From: an uncultured Sphingomonas sp.
GTDB lineage: Bacteria > Pseudomonadota > Alphaproteobacteria > Sphingomonadales > Sphingomonadaceae
Direction of reading: 5' to 3'
Length of the DNA stretch: 64,000 nucleotides
NCBI GenBank assembly: GCA_913775315.1
Contig: CAJYIX010000020.1
Span: forward strand, 140,266 to 204,265
Numbering within the stretch: the stretch's first letter is position 1; each line of letters begins with the position of its first letter. This document shows, one piece after another, positions 1-9,772 of the stretch. The position numbers and the translations under genes were made by a program. Under the pieces are notes generated by a model. It was not told where the DNA came from, did no database searches, and worked only from the letters and a program-made list of their open reading frames with translations.

Positions 1-1265
1 TTGGCGGTCGCGATCGACTGGAACACCGCGTTCAGACAGCCGCCAGTCGCGCCGCCATTGGTGCCGAAGATGCAGCCGTTGTAATTGTTGCCCTGGCCGC
101 CGAACGGATTGGTGAAGCTGGTCGGCAGCGCCGACAGCCCGTCGCCGAGCTGGCGCCCGAAGCTCTGCACGCTGTCATAGATGGCGACCTGGATGCCGTC
201 GGTCTCGTTCATCTGCCAGTTGAGGCTGCCGGTGCCGCTGAACGTGCCGTATCGCTCGCCCAGGTGCACCTCTAGCGTAGTGCGCGGGCTGGGCCGCCAG
301 ACGACGCCCGCGTCGTAGAACACGCCATCGATGTCATACGCCAGCCGGCGGGGCGAGGCGGTGTCGGTCACATACCGCCCGTTGCGGTCGATGACGATAT
401 TGCCCTGTGCGTCGGTCAGCGCGTCGCGCTGGCTAAGCTGAATGCGCTCGTACCCGACGCCTGCGGTCAGCGCGAGCGTACCCGAGACCGGCAGCACTAC
501 GTCGCCGCGGCCGTAATAGCCCTCGTACCGCTGGTCGAGCTGGCCGGCATCCTCGCGCTCGTACATCCCCGACACGGTGAAGCCCACCGGCAGGTACGTA
601 TCGGCGCGTGTGCCCACGCTCGCGGTCACCATGTGGCTGAGCGAATCGTCGTAATAATCGAGCCGCGGTTCGCCGGGCAGCAGGCCGAGACCGCTGTCGG
701 GCGTCTCGACCTTGGTATAGCCGATGCGATAAGCGGCGTTGACCGACAGCTGGTCGATCTGCCGCGCAAAGGTCGGGCCGCCATAGACGCCGTAGAGCTG
801 GCTGATGTTGGCGACGTTGCCGCCGAGCAGGCCGGGCGCGGCACCGCGAATGTCGCTGCGCGCGCGCGTCGCGATGCCCGCGACTTCCAGCCCGAACCCG
901 CCGCCCAATTGTGCATTGGCGACGCCAAGGCCGGTATGGATGCTGGTGTCGTCGATCTGGTCGTCCCAGGCGAAGCGATGCTCGTAGCGATAGTTGACCT
1001 GCGCCTGCACGCGGCGCGTCTGGACGCTCGCGTCGATGCCGGCTTGGAGCGTCGAATAGGTCAGCACGTCGTCGCCGTTGCTGAGGTCGGCGACGAGCAC
1101 CTGGCTGACGTTGATGAAGGGCGACACGTCGACGCGCGGACGACCGGGGCCGGCGCCGCCCGTGGCGGGCAGCTGATCCGGGCCGCCGGGCGGCAGGTCC
1201 TGTGCCGCCGCCGGCACGGCAACGCCGCACGCCAGCGCCGTCGCGGCGAGAAGGGTCGCGCGCAT
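1..1265 (-). CDS. Outer-membrane beta-barrel protein of an XrtA/PEP-CTERM-type polysaccharide cluster (partial)
   Basis: The gene runs off the left edge, so only about the first 421 codons are visible. It opens with a signal peptide ending near Ala21 (VPAAAQ), followed by a Pro/Gly linker and long alternating polar/aromatic strands with repeated Y-x-R, G-x-x-Y and D-Y-Y-D segments, as in a transmembrane beta-barrel. Its ATG overlaps the TGA of the upstream ATPase gene (TGATG), so the two are translationally coupled. Position directly after the ATPase matches the TIGR03016-type outer-membrane proteins of exosortase clusters. The family call is inference from context and barrel-like composition. 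Confidence 0.7.
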   Translation of the reverse strand, partial: MRATLLAATALACGVAVPAAAQDLPPGGPDQLPATGGAGPGRPRVDVSPFINVSQVLVADLSNGDDVLTYSTLQAGIDASVQTRRVQAQVNYRYEHRFAWDDQIDDTSIHTGLGVANAQLGGGFGLEVAGIATRARSDIRGAAPGLLGGNVANISQLYGVYGGPTFARQIDQLSVNAAYRIGYTKVETPDSGLGLLPGEPRLDYYDDSLSHMVTASVGTRADTYLPVGFTVSGMYEREDAGQLDQRYEGYYGRGDVVLPVSGTLALTAGVGYERIQLSQRDALTDAQGNIVIDRNGRYVTDTASPRRLAYDIDGVFYDAGVVWRPSPRTTLEVHLGERYGTFSGTGSLNWQMNETDGIQVAIYDSVQSFGRQLGDGLSALPTSFTNPFGGQGNNYNGCIFGTNGGATGGCLNAVFQSIATA

Positions 1266-2200
1266 CACGCCTCACTCCCATAAGCATAATAGTCGCCGTA
1301 GCGGTTGCCGCCCGGCCGCAAGGAAACCGAATTGAGGACGAGCGACACGCGCTCGCACGCCGCCAGCTGCGCCACCGCCTCGCGAAGGTCGCCCTCGCTG
1401 GTCCGGTCGGCGCGCACGACGAGCATCACCTGCCCGACGAGGCCGGCAAGCACGCCCGCGGGACTTGCCGCCAGTACAGGCGGCGAGTCGAACAGGACGA
1501 TGCGGCGTGGATTACCGCGGGCAAGCCCGCCGATCACCTGACGCGCGCGGGTCGAGGCGAGCAATTCGGTATCGGCGTGGCCGCGGGTGCCCGCACGCAG
1601 GATCTGAAGCTGCGGGATATCGGTGTCGAGGACCAGGCCCTCCACGTCCAGCGACGGATCGCCGATCGCGTCAAGCAGGCCGGGGCCATGGTCGAAGCCC
1701 AGCACGCGCGGCACGTCGGGCTTGGCCACGTCGGCATCGACCAGCAGCACCTCGACATCGCGTTCGGCCGCCAGGCTGAGCGCGAGGTTGACGGCGCTGA
1801 ACGTCTTGCCGTCGCCGGGCCGCGCCGAACAGATCAGGATCGCGCGCGCCTTGACGCTGTCGATCTTCGCGACCTCGTCGGCGGCGATCAGCAACTGGCG
1901 CTTGATGAGGCGGAACTCCTCGGCCAGCGGCGTCACCGCCGCGCCGGGGATCAGCATGCCCCGACCGGCCAGCATCTCGCGGTCGATCGACACGCGCTCG
2001 CGGTCCACCGGCAGCGGCACGAACGCCGGCTCCTCGCCGAGCGGCGGCGCGGCCTCGAACGGCGGCGGCACGGGGTCGTGGCGCGGCGCGCTCGCGGGCG
2101 GCGGCGGGGCATAGTCGAACCAGTCGCTGGCCCGTTCAAGCAGCGAGGCGCGCGGCGGGCGATGGGGATCGACGGCGGTCATCTTCTCGTTCTCCGTCAC
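1265..2200 (-). CDS. Exopolysaccharide tyrosine-autokinase-like ATPase (XrtA-associated / CpsD type)
   Basis: 311 aa, with a GTG start overlapping the preceding stop (GTGA). A Pro-rich N-terminal 80 residues precede a P-loop NTPase core: Walker A at about 125-133 (SARPGDGKT), Walker A' at 151-157 (VLLVDAD) and Walker B around 234-238 (IVLFD). The C-terminus carries a tyrosine cluster (Y301, Y304, Y305, Y307), the usual autophosphorylation tail of bacterial tyrosine kinases. Such proteins phosphorylate themselves and control the chain-length/export partner encoded just upstream. Unlike Wzc it is not fused to the membrane chain-length protein, which is typical of XrtA-type clusters. Confidence 0.85.
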   Translation of the reverse strand: MTENEKMTAVDPHRPPRASLLERASDWFDYAPPPPASAPRHDPVPPPFEAAPPLGEEPAFVPLPVDRERVSIDREMLAGRGMLIPGAAVTPLAEEFRLIKRQLLIAADEVAKIDSVKARAILICSARPGDGKTFSAVNLALSLAAERDVEVLLVDADVAKPDVPRVLGFDHGPGLLDAIGDPSLDVEGLVLDTDIPQLQILRAGTRGHADTELLASTRARQVIGGLARGNPRRIVLFDSPPVLAASPAGVLAGLVGQVMLVVRADRTSEGDLREAVAQLAACERVSLVLNSVSLRPGGNRYGDYYAYGSEA

Positions 2201-3738
2201 GCCACCAGCCCGCGCTGGAGGAATTCGATGCTCATGAGGATCAGGAAGGCACCAGCGAGCGCCCCCGCCCCGCCCGCGAACAGCTTGAGCTGGCGGCGGC
2301 GCGCGATGCGGACGGTGTCGCTCACCACCTCGCCGATGCTGCCGAGCACGGGCATCCCGCTTGCCTTTTCAAGGCGCTGGACGGTCGGATAGGTGGTCTG
2401 GAGCTTCGACAGCCCCCAGGCCGCCGCCGCGCCGCCGCCGAGCCCGACGATCAGCACTCCGAAGAGCAGGAGCGGCCGGTTGGGCGCGGTCGGCTTGCGC
2501 GGGGAGGTCGGCGGGTCGATCACGCTGATCTTGACGCTGTCGGCCTCGTTGTTCGCCTGCGCGCGGATGCGCACCTGCTCGCGGCTGGCGAGCAGCTTGT
2601 CGTACTGGTCCTTGAGGACGAGATAGTCGCGGTCGATCGACGCCTGTTCGGCGGCGACCGCGGGCTGCGCGCCCATCGTCCCGTCGAGGCGCGACAGGTC
2701 GGCCTCGAGCTGGCCCTTGCGCTGCGTCAGCGCCGCGACCTGGGCCGCGCGGTCGGCCTGCATCGAACGGAGGCTGAGGTACAGCGGATTGGGCGCGCCG
2801 CCATCACCGCCCGCCATCGGCTCGCCGCGCGCGGCGGCATTGGCGATGGCAAGCTGGTTCTTGAGCGCGATCACGTCGGGATGGCTGTCGGTCCAGCCGC
2901 GCCCGCGCGCTTCGGCCAGCTGCCCCTGGATCGTCGCGACGCGCGCACGCGCCGGCCCCATCGCGCTACCGGCGGTGCCGGGCAGCGACGGCTGCGTCCC
3001 CGCCATTTGGCCGTTCACCGCGGCCAGCCCGGACTGCGCGGCGGCAAGGTCGGAATTGACCTGCGCCAGCTGGTTGCGCGCGGCAGCGACGCGCTCCTCG
3101 AGGCTGCCGGTACCGGGCAGCGATCCCATATACTTGGACTGGAACTCGGCCTTTTTGCCCTCCGCGTCCTGGAGCTGGCGCTGGCGCTGGTCGATCTGCT
3201 CGTCGAGGAACTTCAGCGACTGGCTCGCCTCGTCGCGGGTGCCGGCAAGGTTCGTCTCGACGAAGATGTCGATCAGCTTCTGTACCACCTCGCGCGCCAG
3301 CTTGGCGTTCGAGGCGTCCGACGCGCCGCCATTGGCGATCGTCGCCGACACCTCGAAGATGTTGGTGTCGGGTTGCGCGGTGATCTTGATGGCCTTTTGA
3401 AGGGCGGCCACGCGATCGGCCACGTCCCGGTCGCTCGACACCGAATTGGCGATCGAGGTGCCGCGCACCACCTTTTCGAGGTTCACCGCCGACAAGAGCG
3501 TCTGGCGCACGCGGTCGACGTCGCGCTGCTGGTCGACCTGCGCCATCGGGTTGTCCTGCCCCGGCAGCACGCTGCGAAGCTGGACCGACACGCGGGCGGA
3601 GGAGACATACTGATTCGGGATCTGCGACACGACGAGCCAGCCCGCCAGGCAGATGACCCAGGCGATGGCAAGCGCCAGCCACCGGCGACGCCAGACGGCG
3701 TGGAGGCCGACCCTGATCTCGTCGTAAATCGCGTCCAT
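2197..3738 (-). CDS. Polysaccharide chain-length determinant / Wzz-GumC family inner-membrane protein
   Basis: 513 aa. A transmembrane helix near residues 19-37 is followed by a Wzz domain, a long periplasmic coiled-coil rich in Q/A/E (about 170-350), and two hydrophobic helices near 420-445 and 485-507. This topology is that of GumC/EpsG-type co-polymerases that set exopolysaccharide chain length and link the inner membrane to the export lipoprotein. It lacks the cytoplasmic kinase domain, which is supplied by the next gene. Start and stop overlap both neighbours (ATGA upstream, GTGA downstream), so export lipoprotein, chain-length protein and ATPase form one translational unit. Confidence 0.88.
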   Translation of the reverse strand: MDAIYDEIRVGLHAVWRRRWLALAIAWVICLAGWLVVSQIPNQYVSSARVSVQLRSVLPGQDNPMAQVDQQRDVDRVRQTLLSAVNLEKVVRGTSIANSVSSDRDVADRVAALQKAIKITAQPDTNIFEVSATIANGGASDASNAKLAREVVQKLIDIFVETNLAGTRDEASQSLKFLDEQIDQRQRQLQDAEGKKAEFQSKYMGSLPGTGSLEERVAAARNQLAQVNSDLAAAQSGLAAVNGQMAGTQPSLPGTAGSAMGPARARVATIQGQLAEARGRGWTDSHPDVIALKNQLAIANAAARGEPMAGGDGGAPNPLYLSLRSMQADRAAQVAALTQRKGQLEADLSRLDGTMGAQPAVAAEQASIDRDYLVLKDQYDKLLASREQVRIRAQANNEADSVKISVIDPPTSPRKPTAPNRPLLLFGVLIVGLGGGAAAAWGLSKLQTTYPTVQRLEKASGMPVLGSIGEVVSDTVRIARRRQLKLFAGGAGALAGAFLILMSIEFLQRGLVA

Positions 3739-4379
3739 CAGAACATGCTCTGCGGAATGATGATGACGTCGCCGGCCTCGAGCCGGACATTCGCCGAAGT
3801 ATCGCCGTCCTTCAGTAGCTTGCCGAGACGGACGGCATATTCGCGCTGCTTACCCGTCTCTCGGTCGAAGCGCACCAGCCGCGCCTTGTTACCTGCCGCA
3901 TATTGGGACAGTCCGCCGACCGCGATCATCGCGTCGAGCAGCGTCATGTTCGCGCGGTACGGGATCGAGGCGGGCTTTTCGGTCGCGCCGACGATGCGGA
4001 TCTGCTGGCTGAACGTGCCCTGGAACTGGTCGACGATGACCGAGACGATCGGGTCCTTGATATATTCCTTGAGCGCGATCTTCATGTCGTCGGCAAGCAT
4101 CGACGGCGTCTTGCCGACCGCGGGCATGTCGGCGATCAGCGGCGTGGTAATGCGGCCGTCGGGGCGCACCTGGACCTTGGCCGACAGTTCTGGATTGCGC
4201 CAGACGAAAATCTGGAGCGAATCGAGCGGGCCGATGACGTACTCCTCGCCCGGCCCCTCCTTGGTCGCGACGAACTGCGCGGGCGGAAGCTCGGGCCGGC
4301 TGCTGGAGGCACAACCCGACACCAGCACGGCGGCGGCACCCGTCATCAGCGCCGTCTTGGCCTTCACGCGAACACGCAT
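3738..4379 (-). CDS. Polysaccharide export outer-membrane lipoprotein (Wza/GumB-type)
   Basis: 213 aa. The lipoprotein signal has lipobox VSGC with Cys23 as acylation site. A Poly_export domain follows (YVIGPLDSLQIFVWRNPELS around 47-66, then VRPDGRITTPLIAD), then an SLBB-like segment (RIVGATEKPASIPY) and the conserved end of DVIIIPQS. A clear Shine-Dalgarno (GGAGATGATCG) precedes the ATG. It is expected to form the outer-membrane channel for the exopolysaccharide. It is the first gene of the minus-strand unit. At 213 aa it is shorter than Wza (about 380 aa) and matches the short GumB/XrtA-type export proteins. Confidence 0.9.
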   Translation of the reverse strand: MRVRVKAKTALMTGAAAVLVSGCASSSRPELPPAQFVATKEGPGEEYVIGPLDSLQIFVWRNPELSAKVQVRPDGRITTPLIADMPAVGKTPSMLADDMKIALKEYIKDPIVSVIVDQFQGTFSQQIRIVGATEKPASIPYRANMTLLDAMIAVGGLSQYAAGNKARLVRFDRETGKQREYAVRLGKLLKDGDTSANVRLEAGDVIIIPQSMF

Positions 4380-4463
4380 CGATCATCTCCGTCGGCGCAT
4401 CGGCCGCGCGGACATGAGTCCACGCGCCGGTGCAGAAACGAGGATGCTATGCGGTGTGAGAGG

Positions 4464-4478
4464 TTAAATTAGCGTTCA
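4464..4478. promoter_or_regulatory. Possible CtrA-type half-site pair upstream of the polysaccharide operon
   Basis: TTAA-N7-TTCA, one mismatch from the CtrA consensus TTAA-N7-TTAA, lies 85-99 bases upstream of the export lipoprotein start in the divergent space before the response-regulator gene. The presence of CckA and DivL nearby makes CtrA control of this genome certain in principle, but a 15-base degenerate motif is weak evidence. Confidence 0.2.
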
Positions 4479-4509
4479 GCGTGGCGCCAGGCACCTTATC
4501 GCAAACGGA

Positions 4510-4854
4510 TCAGAGCGTCGCCAGCGCCTGCTCAACGCCATCCATCGTGAACGGCTTGGCGAGCACCGGGCGGTCGGCATGCGCCGGTGCCAGCGTGTCG
4601 CCGCCGGTCGCCAGGACGAACGGGATGCCCCGCTCGGCCAGCGCATCGGCGACGGGCCAGCTCTTCTCGCCCCCGCGCAGGTTGACGTCGAGAATCGCGG
4701 CATCGACGCCGCCCTTGGCGACTTCCTCGAGCGCGGTCGACACCGTCTCGGCGGTCCCCGCCACGTCCTTGCCCAGCGCATCGAGGAAATCCTCGAGCAT
4801 CATGGCGATCAGGGGCTCGTCCTCGACAATGAGGATACGCATGCGCTCGGTCAT
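4510..4854 (-). CDS. Single-domain response regulator (FATGUY-like receiver)
   Basis: 114 aa from ATG 4854 (MTERMRIL...); an ATG at 4842 is equally possible and an upstream frame to 4890 has no support. A lone receiver domain: acidic pocket in VEDEP, phosphoacceptor Asp in AILDVNL, Thr in PFVLATGGD and Lys in AKPF. The PFVLATGG segment resembles the 'FATGUY' motif of alphaproteobacterial single-domain receivers. No output domain is present, so it must act by phosphotransfer or protein binding. It lies about 43 bases downstream of the hybrid kinase cckA on the same strand, and may be co-transcribed with it. Its partner is unproven. Confidence 0.85.
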   Translation of the reverse strand: MTERMRILIVEDEPLIAMMLEDFLDALGKDVAGTAETVSTALEEVAKGGVDAAILDVNLRGGEKSWPVADALAERGIPFVLATGGDTLAPAHADRPVLAKPFTMDGVEQALATL

Positions 4855-4897
4855 CGGGCCGTCATAAGCACGGCCCGCGCAATGCGCCAAGCCCTGA

Positions 4898-7303
4898 TTA
4901 CGCCGTGCCCATCACGCCGCCCACCGCTTCGGTCAGTTGCTGCACCGAAAACGGCTTGGGCAGGAAGGCGACGTTGTCGAGGTCGATCGACCGGCGAAGC
5001 TGTTCCTCGGCATAGCCCGACATGAACAGGATCGGCAGGTCGGGATAGCGTTCGCGCACCTTGGCGACCATCGTCGGCCCGTCCATCATCGGCATGACGA
5101 CGTCGGAGACGAGCAGATCGGGCCGCTCGCACCGGGCGATCAGCTCCAGCGCCGCCTCGCCATTCTCGGCGGTCAGCACCTTGTACCCCTGCCGCACCAG
5201 GGCGCGTTCGGCGACGGCGCGGACCATCGCCTCGTCCTCGACCAGCACGACGGTGCCGGTGCCCCAGCCGGCGGGGCGCTTGGGCGCCTTGGGCGCGACC
5301 TTCGGCGCCGGCGCCTCGGCCGAGGTGTTGACGGGCAGGTAGATGGTGAAGCGCGCGCCCTGCCCCGGCGGTGATTCGGCAAAGATATAGCCGCCCGACT
5401 GCTTGACGATGCCATAGACGGTCGAGAGGCCGAGACCGGTACCCTTGCCCACTTCCTTGGTCGTAAAGAACGGCTCGAAGATCTTGGGCAGCACGTCGGC
5501 GGGGATCCCAGTCCCGGTGTCGGTGATGCGCAGCACCGCATAGTCGCCGACGGGCAGCACGTCGTCGCCCATCCGCTTCACCGCCGCGCGGCCGATGGCC
5601 AGCGTCTCGATCGTCAGCGTGCCGCCGCCCGCGGGATTGGCCGCGACCATCGCGTCGCGGGCGTTGACCGCTAGGTTGACGATCACCTGTTCGAGCTGCC
5701 CCGGATCGGCGCGCACGCTGCCCAGGCCGCGGCCGTGCTTGACCTCGAGCCGCACCGTCTCGCCGAGCAGGCGGGTGAGGAGGTTCGATACCTCCGACAC
5801 CACGTCGGGCAGTTGCAGCACCTGCGGCCTGAGCGTCTGCTGGCGCGAGAAGGCGAGCAACTGGCGGGTGAGCGCGGCGGCGCGGTTGGCGTTGGCGCGC
5901 ACCTGCTGGATGTCGTCATGGTCGCTGTCGCCGGGCGAATGGCGCATCAGCATCAGGTCGCAATGCCCGATGATCGCGGTCAGGATGTTGTTGAAATCGT
6001 GCGCGACGCCGCCGGCGAGCTGCCCCACCGCCTGCATCTTCGTCGCCTGCGCCACCTGGCGCTTCAGTTGCCCCTCCTCGCCGGTTTCCTTGAGGCAGAG
6101 GATGACCGACGCGTCGCCCAGCCCACGGGCACCCGCCAGCGTCAGCGCCACCGGCTCGTCGGGCCGCGCCGCTAGCCGCACCTGCATGTCGGCAACATGG
6201 CTCGCCCCGCCCGAGAAACGGCGGATCGCGTCGGCGAGTGCGGCCTTGTCTTCGCGCACCACCAGGTCGCCGGGATAGAGCGGCGGCGCGGCTGCGTTGA
6301 CCGCGGTGGCGGAGGCGAAGGCGGCGTTGATGTGGACGAAGCGCCCGTCGCGATCGACCATCGCCAGGCCGATGGGAAGCAGGCCGACCAGCGCGCGGAC
6401 ATGCGCCGCCACATCGTCGCCCAGGCCCACGGTGAACCCTGCATCCTCCTCGTCGATCAGCGCCAGCACGATCGGCGCGTCGGCACCCTCGCCCAGCGGA
6501 AGCTGGATCAGGCGAAGCGGATTGCCGCCGCCGCCCTCCCGCTCGAACCGGACATGGCCCGTCGGCTCGGCCAGCATCAGCCGGGCGAAGTCGCGTCCCT
6601 CGACATTGGCATCGGCGCTGCCCGTCGCGCGGGCGGCGAAGACGCGGTTCGCCGCCTCGATACGGCCGTCCGGCTGGATCGCCACTGCCATCACGCCCGC
6701 CGCGCCCAGCCGCTCGCCCACCGGCCCGGCGATCGCGGAGATCGCGGCGGGCAGCGGATTGGCGGTGCCCGTGCCGCCCTCCCCGCGCGCGGCCACGAAA
6801 TGCCAGAGCAGCATGTCGTCGCCCGCGCGTGCGATCCGCGCATCGAGCGTGCGCCCCCGCCGGACGAGCGCCGCCGCCTGCCCCTCGCCGTCCCGCCACG
6901 CCGTCCGTCCAGCAGAACCGAGACGCGATTCCCCATCCCCCTCGAACGGCAGCGACGGCGGCGTCGGCAGCCCGTCGAACAGCCGGCGATAGGCATCGTT
7001 GGCACAGACCAGCCGCCCCGAGCGGTCGGTGACCGCCAGCGCCCCGTCGCTCGCCTCGGCCAGCGCGTGGGCGAGCGCCCAGTCCTCGTTCGCCTCGGTC
7101 GCGGCGGCGCTGCGCGACAACCGGACGAAGGCCAGGACGCCGCCCGCGATCAGCAGCGCGGCGGCGAGGAACCCCGCAGCCAGTTGCCAGTCGCCAATCA
7201 GCCCCAGGATGACGAGCGCGGCCGCCACGCCGCCGGCCCCGGCGATCAGCATCGACTGGCGGGCGGCATCGTTTCGGGGGGGCGACAGGGGGGACGTGGC
7301 CAT
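4898..7303 (-). CDS. cckA: Hybrid sensor histidine kinase CckA (cell-cycle kinase)
   Basis: 801 aa from ATG 7303; a frame extending to 7357 adds 18 residues of doubtful use. Two closely spaced transmembrane helices (about 15-60) are followed by PAS-like sensor segments, a HisKA domain with catalytic His435 ([17 protein letters not shown]), an HATPase domain (N box [11 protein letters not shown] boxes DTGTGIP and GKGTGLGL), and a C-terminal receiver with phosphoacceptor in [12 protein letters not shown] and Lys in LPKPF. This order and the [17 protein letters not shown] block are diagnostic of CckA, which feeds phosphate through ChpT to CtrA and CpdR. DivL, its usual partner, is encoded about 29 kb away in this window. 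Confidence 0.93.
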   Translation of the reverse strand: MATSPLSPPRNDAARQSMLIAGAGGVAAALVILGLIGDWQLAAGFLAAALLIAGGVLAFVRLSRSAAATEANEDWALAHALAEASDGALAVTDRSGRLVCANDAYRRLFDGLPTPPSLPFEGDGESRLGSAGRTAWRDGEGQAAALVRRGRTLDARIARAGDDMLLWHFVAARGEGGTGTANPLPAAISAIAGPVGERLGAAGVMAVAIQPDGRIEAANRVFAARATGSADANVEGRDFARLMLAEPTGHVRFEREGGGGNPLRLIQLPLGEGADAPIVLALIDEEDAGFTVGLGDDVAAHVRALVGLLPIGLAMVDRDGRFVHINAAFASATAVNAAAPPLYPGDLVVREDKAALADAIRRFSGGASHVADMQVRLAARPDEPVALTLAGARGLGDASVILCLKETGEEGQLKRQVAQATKMQAVGQLAGGVAHDFNNILTAIIGHCDLMLMRHSPGDSDHDDIQQVRANANRAAALTRQLLAFSRQQTLRPQVLQLPDVVSEVSNLLTRLLGETVRLEVKHGRGLGSVRADPGQLEQVIVNLAVNARDAMVAANPAGGGTLTIETLAIGRAAVKRMGDDVLPVGDYAVLRITDTGTGIPADVLPKIFEPFFTTKEVGKGTGLGLSTVYGIVKQSGGYIFAESPPGQGARFTIYLPVNTSAEAPAPKVAPKAPKRPAGWGTGTVVLVEDEAMVRAVAERALVRQGYKVLTAENGEAALELIARCERPDLLVSDVVMPMMDGPTMVAKVRERYPDLPILFMSGYAEEQLRRSIDLDNVAFLPKPFSVQQLTEAVGGVMGTA

Positions 7304-7428
7304 GGCGGTGCTGTCGGCGCACCTCGGCCCATCGTCAAGCATGTCGCCTCCGCCCAACGGGCGATTGAGCCGGCCCGCGCTTTGCGTTAGGCGAGCGGCA
7401 TGGATCGCCGCCCGTTCGAGCCCATCGC

Positions 7429-8163
7429 ATGAGCGCGACCCCCGCGCCCGCCCCGCGCAGCGCCACGATCGCCCTGGTCGACGACGACCGCAACATCCTC
7501 ACCTCGGTGTCGATCGCGCTTCAGGCCGAAGGGTTCCTGACCCGCGTCTATTCGGACGGCGAAGCGGCGCTGAAGGCGCTGATCGACAATCCGCCCGACC
7601 TCGCCGTCCTCGACATCAAGATGCCGCGGCTCGACGGGCTGGAGCTCTTGCGCCGCCTGCGCGAGAAGTCGGCGATCCCGGTCATCTTCCTCACCAGCAA
7701 GGACGACGAACTCGACGAGGCCCTCGGCCTCGCCATGGGCGCCGACGACTATATCGCCAAGCCGTTCAGTCAGCGGCTGCTGATCGCGCGCATCCGCGCG
7801 ATCCTGCGCCGAACCGAGGCGGCGGGCGGCGGCGGCGAAGCGGGCGAGGAGCCCCCCGCCCCCGTGCTCGACCGCGGCCGGCTGTCGATGGACCCCGCTC
7901 GGCACAAGGTGACGTGGGACGGCGCCAACGTCACGCTGACCGTCACCGAGTTCATGATCCTCGAAACGCTGGCACAGCGGCCCGGCATCGTGCGGACGCG
8001 CAACCAGCTGATGGATGCGGCCTATCAGGACGACATCTATGTCGATGACCGCACCATCGACAGCCACATAAAGCGCGTCCGCCGCAAGTTCCGGCAGGTG
8101 GATCCGAAGTTCGACGCGATCGAGACGTTGTATGGAGCGGGCTATCGCTTCTCCGACGAGTGA
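7429..8163 (+). CDS. chvI: Two-component response regulator ChvI (OmpR family)
   Basis: 244 aa. Receiver domain with acidic pocket D18-D20, phosphoacceptor Asp62 ([11 protein letters not shown]), Thr89 and Lys111. An OmpR-type winged helix follows at about 140-244 ([13 protein letters not shown], then [16 protein letters not shown]). The sequence is of the ChvI/ExoS-regulator type, which controls envelope, acid and exopolysaccharide responses in alphaproteobacteria. Its last 32 bases overlap the start of the kinase gene chvG. It is the first gene of a six-gene plus-strand operon. Confidence 0.92.
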   Translation: MSATPAPAPRSATIALVDDDRNILTSVSIALQAEGFLTRVYSDGEAALKALIDNPPDLAVLDIKMPRLDGLELLRRLREKSAIPVIFLTSKDDELDEALGLAMGADDYIAKPFSQRLLIARIRAILRRTEAAGGGGEAGEEPPAPVLDRGRLSMDPARHKVTWDGANVTLTVTEFMILETLAQRPGIVRTRNQLMDAAYQDDIYVDDRTIDSHIKRVRRKFRQVDPKFDAIETLYGAGYRFSDE

Positions 8164-9772
8164 TGACGCCGCCCTGTCGCGACGTGACGAGGCGGCCTTG
8201 GCGCAACGCGACGATGCCGCCCTATCGCTGCGCTGGTCGGGGCGGATCAGCCTTACCCCGCGCATCCTGGCGGTCAACAGCATCGCGCTCGCCATGCTGG
8301 CAGGCGGATTTTTCTATCTCGACAGCTATCGCACCCGCCTGATCGACGACCGGCTTGAACAGGCAAGCCGCGAGGCGCGGCTGATCGCACAGGCGCTGAT
8401 GGCGACGCGGATGAGCGACGAGGAAGTGCTCGTCACCCGCTTGGCGCGCCAGACGGGGACGCGCATCCGCACCTATGCCCGCGACGGACACGAGCGAAGC
8501 GACAGCCGCCGCCTGGGCGTCGCCAACTTCCGCCTGCGCGATCCCGACAAGCAGCCGGTGGGACAGGCGATCGGCCGCTTCCTCGACGCCGGCATCGACA
8601 CCGTCGTCGGCGCCGACCGCGCGCCGCTCTATCGCGAGCGGCCCCGCAACCGCGGCTTTCGCTGGCCCGACGTCGCCCGCGCGGTGACGACGCACGAGGC
8701 GCCGGCGACCCTCTGGCGCGCGCCCGACCGCACCCCCGTCATCACCGCCGCCGCGCCATTGGGTGCACGCGGCGCGCTGATGACGACGGTCAACGCCGCC
8801 GACATCACCTCGGTCGTGCGGGCCGAGCGGTGGCGGCTGGCGATCGTGCTGGCGAGCGTGTTCCTCGCCTCCCTCCTCCTGTCGCTGTTCCTTGCGCGCA
8901 CGATCGTCCGGCCGCTTCGGATGCTGGCGCGCGCGGCGGTGCGCGTCCGCCTCGGCCGCGCGCGAGAGGTGGTGGTGCCGCGCCTGCCCAGTCGGCGCGA
9001 CGAGATCGGGATGCTGGCGCGCGCCGTTTCCGACATGAGCCAGGCGCTGCGCGTCCGGATCGACGCGACGGAGGCGTTCGCCGCCGACGTGACGCACGAA
9101 TTGAAGAACCCCCTCGCCTCGCTCCGGTCGGCGGTCGAGAGCCTGGGGTCGGTCCGTGACCCCGCACTACAGGCGCAGTTGCTCGACATCGTGCGCGACG
9201 ACGTCCGTCGCCTCGACCGCCTCATCACCGAGATTTCAGACGCCTCACGCCTCGATGCGCAGTTGAGCCGCGCGGCGTTCGAGCCGCTCGACATGGCCGC
9301 GATGCTCGGCGCGATCGTCGATGGGCGGCGTGCGCGCGAGCTGCCGCGCGGCATCCGCCTTCGGCTCGACCTGCCGGGTGCCGAGCCGCTGATCGTCAAC
9401 GCCGACGGATCGCGGCTGGCGCGGGTGTTCGAGAACCTGATCGACAACGCGCTTTCCTTCTCCCCCGACGATGCGGTGGTCAGCGTGGCGGCCAGCGTTG
9501 GCGGCCCGCTCGTCACCATCCGCGTCGAGGACGAGGGGCCGGGCGTGCCGGAGGCCGCGCGCGAGGCGATCTTTCGCCGCTTCCACTCGATCCGGCCCGA
9601 GGACGAGGCGTTCGGTGCGCATTCGGGCCTCGGCCTTGCCATCGCGCGGACGATCGTCGAAGGCCATGGCGGTACGATCCACGTCGAATCGCGAGAGGAT
9701 CGGGTGAGCGGCGCGCGCTTCGTGGTGCGCCTGCCAAGGGCAATCGGGGACGGGAACCGGATCGAGCCATGA
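8132..9772 (+). CDS. chvG: Sensor histidine kinase ChvG
   Basis: 546 aa. A short N-terminal cytoplasmic segment holds three copies of an eight-residue repeat (11-34). TM helix at about 45-67; periplasmic sensor domain; second TM at about 232-254; HAMP linker; HisKA with His322 ([11 protein letters not shown]); HATPase with N box [11 protein letters not shown] and G boxes DEGPGVP and HSGLGLAI. The start overlaps chvI by 32 bases. ChvG is the membrane partner of ChvI and in relatives senses acid or cell-wall stress, held off by ExoR where that gene exists. Coupling to hprK downstream is by an ATGA overlap. Confidence 0.92.
   Translation: MERAIASPTSDDAALSRRDEAALAQRDDAALSLRWSGRISLTPRILAVNSIALAMLAGGFFYLDSYRTRLIDDRLEQASREARLIAQALMATRMSDEEVLVTRLARQTGTRIRTYARDGHERSDSRRLGVANFRLRDPDKQPVGQAIGRFLDAGIDTVVGADRAPLYRERPRNRGFRWPDVARAVTTHEAPATLWRAPDRTPVITAAAPLGARGALMTTVNAADITSVVRAERWRLAIVLASVFLASLLLSLFLARTIVRPLRMLARAAVRVRLGRAREVVVPRLPSRRDEIGMLARAVSDMSQALRVRIDATEAFAADVTHELKNPLASLRSAVESLGSVRDPALQAQLLDIVRDDVRRLDRLITEISDASRLDAQLSRAAFEPLDMAAMLGAIVDGRRARELPRGIRLRLDLPGAEPLIVNADGSRLARVFENLIDNALSFSPDDAVVSVAASVGGPLVTIRVEDEGPGVPEAAREAIFRRFHSIRPEDEAFGAHSGLGLAIARTIVEGHGGTIHVESREDRVSGARFVVRLPRAIGDGNRIEP
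8162..8233 (+). repeat. Three tandem 24-base repeats inside chvG
   Basis: Residues 11-34 of ChvG read [24 protein letters not shown]: three imperfect octapeptides encoded by 24-base units. The array starts at the chvI stop codon, just past the overlap. The copies differ at several synonymous positions, so the array is not a very recent duplication. Confidence 0.8.

Noticed and set aside
433-1287. Arg-rich open frame on the minus strand across the barrel gene
   Set aside because: It is the out-of-frame shadow of the partial outer-membrane protein; the true frame starts at 1265 with a signal peptide and barrel strands.
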